Positions 5,851 through 10,335 of a stretch of 10,335 bases of DNA are shown here, in pieces; positions within the stretch are counted from its first letter, which is position 1, and each line of letters opens with the position of its first letter. This stretch comes from DASSWG01 sp041689995 (GTDB lineage Bacteria; Bacteroidota; Bacteroidia; Flavobacteriales; Flavobacteriaceae). Below the pieces are notes generated by a model. That model saw nothing but the letters and a program-made list of their open reading frames with translations, searched no databases and had not been told where the DNA came from. A program made the position numbers and the translations under genes. Location: contig JBDNFD010000015.1 of the NCBI GenBank assembly GCA_041689995.1, forward strand, positions 1 through 10,335. Direction: 5' to 3'.

Positions 5851-6312
5851 TCACTTATATTCTTTTTTGATCCGGTCCAGTTTTCGTTTGTTGTCCCGAT
5901 CTTTAATAGTTTCCCGCTTGTCGTGCAATTTTTTTCCTTTTGCCAAGGCGATCGACAATTTGGCCAATCCCCGCTCATTGATGAACAAACGCAAAGGAAC
6001 AATTGTGAGCCCAGTGTTGCGGACTTCTTTCCAAAGTTTTTTGAGTTCCTTTTTATTCAGCAATAATTTCCGTTCACTTTTCGGCTGATGATTGAAATGT
6101 GTGGCATGCGAATATTCCTGAATGTCCATATTGATCACGAACAATTCCCCGTTCGCATTGAATTCACAGAAACTTTCGGCAATTCCCGCTTTTCCTTCGC
6201 GAATGGATTTTATTTCTGTGCCCACCAATTTTATGCCCGCAATATATTTGTCGAGAATTTCATATTGAAACCGCGCTTTTCTGTTTTTTATGTTGATATT
6301 ATTCTGTTGCAT
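5851..6312 (-). CDS. smpB: SsrA-binding protein SmpB
   Basis: The 153-residue product is the tmRNA partner that delivers tmRNA to stalled ribosomes for trans-translation in the cytoplasm. It is full length for the family. Recognisable blocks are NRKARFQYEILDKYIAGIKL (10-29), then GTEIKSIREGKAGIAESF, the OB-fold strand FVINMDIQEYSHATHFNHQP, and RKLLLNKKELKKL. The basic C-terminal tail KKLHDKRETIKDRDNKRKLD becomes helical in the mRNA channel. The start MQQNNINIKNRKA agrees with Bacteroidota homologues. It is transcribed alone on the minus strand: 129 bases separate it from the lipoprotein gene upstream, and the 33-residue membrane ORF converges on it downstream. No damage is visible. Confidence 0.98.
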   Translation of the reverse strand: MQQNNINIKNRKARFQYEILDKYIAGIKLVGTEIKSIREGKAGIAESFCEFNANGELFVINMDIQEYSHATHFNHQPKSERKLLLNKKELKKLWKEVRNTGLTIVPLRLFINERGLAKLSIALAKGKKLHDKRETIKDRDNKRKLDRIKKEYK

Positions 6313-6441
6313 TAGTATGGCTAAAATAAGGAAAATTGTTTTAGAAATCCCTTATTGGCCTGTATCAAAATAAGCCGTTTTCATAAGAAAGATAAATAAA
6401 TCACGGAGGCAGCTTGGATAGAAAATTTAGTAGTATTCGAT

Positions 6442-6813
6442 TTAAAGAAATTTTTCGGAACATCCTTCATCACAAGAAGATGGATTAGGTGTCAAAATCA
6501 AATAATTGTTTTCAAATACAATATCAAATGAACCATTAAAGGACATATCGGGACAATCAAAATTTATAGTGATATTTTCAGATGAATTGTAATCGAACGT
6601 ACCACTGCATTCATATTCGCTGGAATTAATTATTCCATTGTTTGTAAAAGTATAAATAAACCCATCTTCAACCGGATACCAATGAGGAGCAGCATTTCCA
6701 TCACTACCATAATTTTCTACAAGTTGCCAACTGCCAATTACCGTATTGACATTTTCATCATCCGAACACGCAAATAAAAGAATTGAAATAAATAAATAAA
6801 TCATATTTTTCAT
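6442..6813 (-). CDS. Small lipoprotein, lipocalin-like
   Basis: The 123-residue product starts with a lipoprotein signal peptide MKNMIYLFISILLFA and the lipidated C16. Acidic residues follow at once (SDDEN), resembling the surface-export signal reported for Bacteroidota lipoproteins, so outer-membrane, outward-facing placement is likely. The mature part opens with GSWQLVENYG (27-36) and alternates short strands (YTFTNNGIINSSEYECSGTF, NITINF, FDIVFENNYLILTP). This is the pattern of lipocalin-like small proteins that begin with G-x-W. The ligand is unknown. Four further cysteines could form disulfides. The leader DNA and the first nine residues are nearly identical to those of the lipoprotein gene at 6870-7244, though the mature parts are unrelated. 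The two probably share expression control. Confidence 0.8.
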   Translation of the reverse strand: MKNMIYLFISILLFACSDDENVNTVIGSWQLVENYGSDGNAAPHWYPVEDGFIYTFTNNGIINSSEYECSGTFDYNSSENITINFDCPDMSFNGSFDIVFENNYLILTPNPSSCDEGCSEKFL

Positions 6814-6861
6814 AACCTAATAATTAGAATATTATTTAAAAATACGTGAAGGAAGTCGAAA
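6786..6861 (-). repeat. Duplicated leader + signal-peptide block, copy A
   Basis: These 76 bases match 7217-7292 at 73 positions (mismatches at 6833, 6845 and 6855), offset by 431 bp. The block covers about 48 bases upstream of the ATG and the first nine codons of the lipoprotein gene. Identity stops sharply inside the signal peptide. Confidence 0.9.
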
Positions 6862-6869
6862 TCTTCATG

Positions 6870-7244
6870 CTAATTATGTGTCATATTTGTTAATTTAAAA
6901 AAATAATATTTTAATCCTCCAATAGTTGGAATAAATCCTTCCTCTTCATTAAATTGATAAGATTTGCCGGAAAAAATTACCCTATTATCTGTTTCTATTC
7001 CGACAGGTTTTTCGCACAGAATGTAATATGTTACTTCATCTATGGTCGGTAATTCAGGATAATAGCGGAGTGCAAATTTATTTTTTTCTTCCAAATAAAT
7101 CAACATCCCTTCTTCATTGTTTAATTCGGTATCCAATATACGGCTACGTGTGCAGAAATCAGATTGGGTTAAATTATCATCATCATTATCTCCAGAACAT
7201 CCAAACAAAAAAGCAAAAATAAATAAATAAATCATATTTTTCAT
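6870..7244 (-). CDS. Small lipoprotein of unknown function
   Basis: The 124-residue product has a lipoprotein signal peptide MKNMIYLFIFAFLFG, C16 as the lipidation site and an acidic run SGDNDDDN, again like a surface-export signal. The mature domain contains DFCTRSRILDTE, an ILCEKPVGIET segment and the C-terminus GGLKYYFFKLTNMTHN. Two further cysteines (C31 and the one in ILCEKP) might pair. I recognise no family. It is almost the same length as its downstream neighbour at 6442-6813 and shares its leader and signal peptide, but not its body. Only 56 bases separate the two genes, and the second leader copy fills them, so each gene seems to have its own promoter or leader. Confidence 0.78.
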   Translation of the reverse strand: MKNMIYLFIFAFLFGCSGDNDDDNLTQSDFCTRSRILDTELNNEEGMLIYLEEKNKFALRYYPELPTIDEVTYYILCEKPVGIETDNRVIFSGKSYQFNEEEGFIPTIGGLKYYFFKLTNMTHN

Positions 7245-7292
7245 AACCTAATAATTAGAATATCATTTAAAAATATGTGAAGGAAATCGAAA
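7217..7292 (-). repeat. Duplicated leader + signal-peptide block, copy B
   Basis: Partner of 6786-6861 (73 of 76 bases identical). Beyond the block a further similar patch exists: 7297-7310 resembles 6880-6893, the latter being the 3' end of the lipoprotein gene at 6870-7244. This hints that 7293-7310 is the tail of a lost third gene copy. Confidence 0.9.
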
Positions 7293-7337
7293 CTATATCA
7301 CATTTGTTATTTTGTTCCCGATTCTTTTGGATTCTTT

Positions 7338-8644
7338 CTACTCCACAACAATTATTTCCTGGCCGCTTCGGCCAGTGGTTGTTTGTATGTTGAGGATATA
7401 ATTTCCTTGGTTCAAATTCATGTTTTCAATGGTGATATCAGAAGTGTTGAAATTCTTTGAATACTGCGGATTCCCTTGCATATCATAGATAGTAGCTTGG
7501 ACGCCGGATGGAAAAGGAGGCTCTATGGGGCCACAGGGCGGCGGGGCGAGGATGTTGGCGTGTATTTCTGAACTGGAAGGATTGGGGTAAACACTGATCA
7601 CCAAATCATCGCAAGGTTCCGGATCGCCGTATCCATGAACTTCTATCATTTCAGAACCGAGGTACCGATCACCACAAGAATTTACCGCATAACAGGTAAT
7701 GGTAAATGTTCCTGTGCAATTGCCCCACGCAATGTTCACCTGATCAATGGGACTGGTGATATGATTTGAACCATAACCCGTAAAATAAGGAAGGACAGCA
7801 TTCGGATCGTTGATGCATGGATTATTGTTATAGGCGATTTCCCATTCATATTGTGCATCCGTGGATATTTCAGGGGCAAAAACCACATCGTAGGAATTCA
7901 TATATACATCAGTATCAACAATGGTTCCATTATAACTGAAAAGGCCTGTGGAACTGGAATTTGGGGAACCAACCCAAATCTCTTTTAGCAAGGTTTGTGA
8001 AGATGTTTTAGCTTGAATATGTCCTATACCGCTGGAAGAAGGATATTTTGGAGCCACGGATACAGTAGTGTTTGTAGGCATTGGAAAAGGTAATATTTTG
8101 AGGTTTGAGGAAACGGACCAAATAACTGGCAGGTCATTGGAATTTCCTACGGTATATGTTTCAGTATTGCAAATTTCAAAAGAACCGGTTATTCTGCAGA
8201 GATCGCTTAAAGTTTGTTGTAATAAAACAGAGGATGCAAAAGCTTCTCTCATTCTTTGAGCCTGTCCGTTGGAAAAATGGTCAACCGGAAAATAATATGA
8301 CATAATATTATCTGTATCCGGGTCATATCCTCCTCCAGATCCAGAACCATTATCTGCTGGAGTGTCACAAATAAGATCTCCTGCGGTAGTACAGTTTGCA
8401 TCAGGATGCGGAGGACGAACTATTTCTTCTGTGCCAAAGTATGTCTCAAAAGTATGATATAAATCAAAACAATGTCCTACTTCGTGAGAGACATGTTGTT
8501 TGGTAACTTTACTTCATATAATTACGAGTGCTTGACTGGTATAACCATCTGCTCATCCATCAAAATAAGCATCATTTACTATATAAATATTGATGGCATC
8601 TGATTGATTATTGATCTGAACTAGAGTGTCAAATTCTTCTATAT
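7338..8644 (-). pseudogene. Decayed secreted M43 (pappalysin-like) metalloprotease with T9SS type A sorting domain
   Basis: Read from 8644 down, the frame gives INIYIVNDAYFDG, a TGA (8553-8555), ADGYTSQALVII, a second TGA (8514-8516), then the zinc motif HEVGHCFDLYH (8454-8486), CDTPADNG and the Met-turn NIMSYYF. These are hallmarks of peptidase M43. Next come a Q-rich helix, an Ig/PKD-like domain (YEWEIAYNN ... WGNCTGTFTITC ... NSCGDRYLGSEMIEV) and a C-terminal type IX sorting domain starting VYPNPSSSEI and ending GQEIIVVE. The N-terminus (signal peptide, propeptide, start of the protease domain) is cut off by the IS whose end lies at 8645. The frame is otherwise unbroken, so the damage is two nonsense changes plus the insertion. 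The usual glycine in HExxHxxGxxH is D here, a further sign of decay. An ATG at 8303 opens 321 codons, but they start at the Met-turn and cannot give a protease or a secreted protein. Confidence 0.85.
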
Positions 8645-8658
8645 CCTTAAATCCGCAA
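8645..8658 (+). repeat. IS left terminal inverted repeat
   Basis: CCTTAAATCCGCAA, the exact reverse complement of 10319-10332. It marks the point where metalloprotease coding sequence stops; the first stop read back into the IS is at the TAG complementing 8662-8664. Confidence 0.88.
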
Positions 8659-8685
8659 AACTATTTTTAAAAAGATAAAGAAAGT

Positions 8686-8713
8686 CACTGTGTATAACTT
8701 GTTACACACAGTG
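8686..8713 (+). other. Stem-loop between the IS end and the transposase gene
   Basis: CACTGTGT (8686-8693) pairs with ACACAGTG (8706-8713) over a 12-base loop. A second perfect hairpin TTCACT / AGTGAA (8730-8735 with 8742-8747) overlaps the GTG at 8743. Such structures near IS ends can limit translation driven from outside promoters. That role is inference. Confidence 0.4.
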
Positions 8714-8781
8714 CTTCCAAGTAAATATTTTCACTTATATTAGTGAAGTCAAAATCAATAATAGGCTTAATATTTACAATC

Positions 8782-10092
8782 GTGAAAATACAAAAATATA
8801 AAAACTCCGTAAGCCCTTTTTCAGGAATTTCTTTTGTCAATGAATCCTTTAACGCATCAGGCCTAAGTCAATTAATAGATTCAGAACTGGGAAGCAGAAT
8901 AAAGTATGCCGGTTTTTCATACAGTGATATTATTAGGAACCTGGCCAATGTATTTTTAAGCGGGGGCGGTGTTATTGAAGATGTAAGCACTCATTTGGGC
9001 AAACACTTAAAAGAAATACCAAACAACAAAGTTCCGAGCCCCGATACCATACAAAGGGGGCTTAAAGAATTGACCGCTCAAAACACGGTTTATCGATCAA
9101 AATCTGGGATGGATTATAATTTCAACATCAATAATAAGCTCAACCTGCTCAATATCAAATCGCTGGTTTTGACCCATCAATTAAATCCCGGCAACCTTTA
9201 TGATTTTGATTACGACAATCAAATAACAGCCAACAAAAAGTATGATGCCAAGCGGACCTACAAACACAACAAGGGTTATTTTCCAGGTGTGGCCACTATT
9301 GGGGACAACATTGTGTATGTTGAAAATCGCGATGGAAACGCCAATGTAAAGTTTAAACAAGCAGAGACATTGCAGAATGCCTATGGTCTGTTAAAATCGG
9401 AAAATATCCTTGTTGACCGCTCAAGGATGGATGCAGGTTCTTATTCAAAAGAAATAATCGATGTGGTCGCAAAAAACAGCAAATTATTTTACATCAGGGC
9501 GAATAAAAGCGAAGCCGTTTTTGAACAAGTGCGGCAAATAACCGATTGGCAAGATGTTGAGATAAACTACAAGGACTACCAAGTGGCCTCGATACCGTTC
9601 GTCCAATTTGATCAAGAAAAAGAATATCGATTGGTGATCATGCGGGAGAAAACAGGGAACAATTAGATAGATGCCTTTACAAATGACACCTTTATATATC
9701 GATCGATACTAACAAATGACCGGGAAAATAACGAAGAACAGATCATTGAATATTATAACAATCGAGGTGCTACCGAGAAGATTTTTGATGTCATGAACAA
9801 TGATTTTGGTTGGAAACGAATGCCTTTCTCTTTTCTGGACCAGAACAATACCTTCATGATAATTACAGCCATGATAAAGAATTTCTACACTTATTTTGTA
9901 AGTAAAGCAGCTAAGGTCTTTGATGGCATCACACCAACCACAAGGCTTAAACGGTTTGTTTTTAGATTTATAAGTGTTGCGGGAAAATGGGTGCACCAAG
10001 GCAGAAGATGGGTTTTAAAACTCTACACCACAGCCCCTTATGAACGACTTATAATTTTAAAAAAAACAGCTTCTTTAAATAACATAGGATAA
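8782..10092 (+). pseudogene. IS1380-like DDE transposase, frame interrupted by an internal TAG
   Basis: The most natural start is GTG 8782 (VKIQKYKNSVSPFSGISFVN); the frame is also open from GTG 8743. Up to the TAG at 9664-9666 it encodes the N-terminal DNA-binding part and the first catalytic segments: FDYDNQ (complete N-terminus of the RNase H-like fold) and LVDRSRMDAGSYS (second Asp). After the TAG the same frame continues without shift to 10092 with IDAFTNDTFIYRSI and the conserved YYNNRGATEKIFDVM, whose Glu is the third catalytic residue, then FMIITAMIKNFYTYFV. All DDE parts are thus present but split 2:1 by one stop codon. Together they make about 436 codons, normal for the family. It is probably inactive unless the amber codon is read through. 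One substitution (for example from TTG, CAG or AAG) explains it. Confidence 0.85.
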
Positions 10093-10318
10093 TTATGTCC
10101 AATAAAAGTATCATTAAAAATATAGGATGCTGTTTATCAGTAAATTAAGGGTTGTGCTTTTCGTTTTGTAAAATCAGTGGAATTTCTAAGTACAAATAAA
10201 AAAAAGAGAAGCCTAAAAAGCGTCAGGTAAGCGAAAACCTATTTTATTGCTCAAATCTATCTCAAAATAAGCCTAAAGAGATGCTAGGTAATTGTAATTA
10301 TGTGGAGTTGAAGTTAAC
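10093..10318 (+). other. Non-coding right arm of the IS, with subterminal direct repeats
   Basis: No gene is seen in these 226 bases. An imperfect direct repeat AAGCCTAAA...AGGTAA occurs at 10209-10230 and 10269-10291, 60 bp apart and close to the right terminal repeat. It could be a subterminal transposase-binding site. The rest is AT-rich without clear terminators. Confidence 0.4.
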
Positions 10319-10332
10319 TTGCGGATTTAAGG
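10319..10332 (+). repeat. IS right terminal inverted repeat
   Basis: TTGCGGATTTAAGG, a perfect match to the left terminal repeat. TAT follows at the window edge, the same three bases that precede the left end. Confidence 0.88.
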
Positions 10333-10335
10333 TAT

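Larger units (their letters stand above)
8645..10332 (+). mobile_element. IS1380-family-like insertion sequence, about 1.69 kb
   Basis: Perfect 14-bp terminal inverted repeats CCTTAAATCCGCAA (8645-8658) and TTGCGGATTTAAGG (10319-10332) bound a single transposase frame. The length suits IS1380 members. The flanks are TAT on both sides (8642-8644 and 10333-10335). A 3-bp duplication, or 5 bp if the next two bases are AT, is compatible; the 4 bp usual for this family is not (ATAT versus TAT). It lies in the opposite orientation to the metalloprotease gene that it interrupts. Confidence 0.87.

Noticed and set aside
5749..6315. Several plus-strand frames opposite smpB
   Set aside because: They are shadows of smpB; only the 33-codon frame at 5729-5830 outside it has protein-like design.
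8514..8555. UGA recoding (as Trp, Gly or selenocysteine) in the metalloprotease
   Set aside because: UGA ends the GIY-YIG gene in this window, UGG is used for Trp, no SECIS-like structure is evident, and the gene is truncated by an IS anyway.
9709..9999. Minus-strand frame inside the IS
   Set aside because: It is antisense to conserved transposase coding sequence.

Overview
The window looks like chromosomal DNA of a flavobacterium-type member of the Bacteroidota. The evidence is AT-rich DNA, a C-terminal type IX secretion (T9SS type A) sorting domain, two lipoproteins with acidic residues straight after the lipidated cysteine, a TATATTTG element before the tRNA that matches the Bacteroidota -7 consensus TAnnTTTG, weak Shine-Dalgarno sequences, a Bacteroidota-like SmpB and an IS1380-type element.

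Layout. (1) 1-132: probable right end of an inserted element, with a strong rho-independent terminator. (2) 133-4274, plus strand: remains of a type I restriction-modification locus. They are the last ~137 codons of hsdR (N-terminus lost at the element boundary), a GIY-YIG nuclease gene bracketed by inverted copies of a small palindromic repeat, an intact 822-residue HsdM-HsdS fusion, a 51-codon ORF and a membrane-anchored protein of unknown function. (3) 4318-5202, minus strand: a single-HKD phospholipase D-like nuclease with a cysteine-bearing tail, convergent with the previous group. (4) 5397-6312: housekeeping DNA, with tRNA-Leu(GAG), its terminator, a 33-residue membrane peptide and smpB. 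(5) 6442-7292, minus strand: two small lipoprotein genes with unrelated mature parts but nearly identical leader DNA and signal peptides. (6) 7338-8644, minus strand: a decayed M43 (pappalysin-like) secreted metalloprotease with a T9SS sorting domain, cut by an IS and carrying two in-frame UGA codons. (7) 8645-10332: a complete IS1380-like element with perfect 14-bp terminal inverted repeats, whose transposase frame has an internal UAG.

How it fits together. The left half is a damaged defence locus. Methylase and specificity functions are intact, but the restriction subunit is only a tail, so the locus probably now works as an orphan adenine methyltransferase unless another HsdR exists elsewhere. 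The most novel-looking structure is the GIY-YIG gene with its TGAAACRAG-containing palindromes. Copies lie upstream in one orientation and downstream in the other, half-sites cover the start codon, and a tandem copy supplies the stop codon. This resembles a repeat-plus-dedicated-nuclease unit, analogous in layout to RAYT/REP. The right half shows genome erosion by insertion and point mutation, and a leader duplication in a lipoprotein pair.
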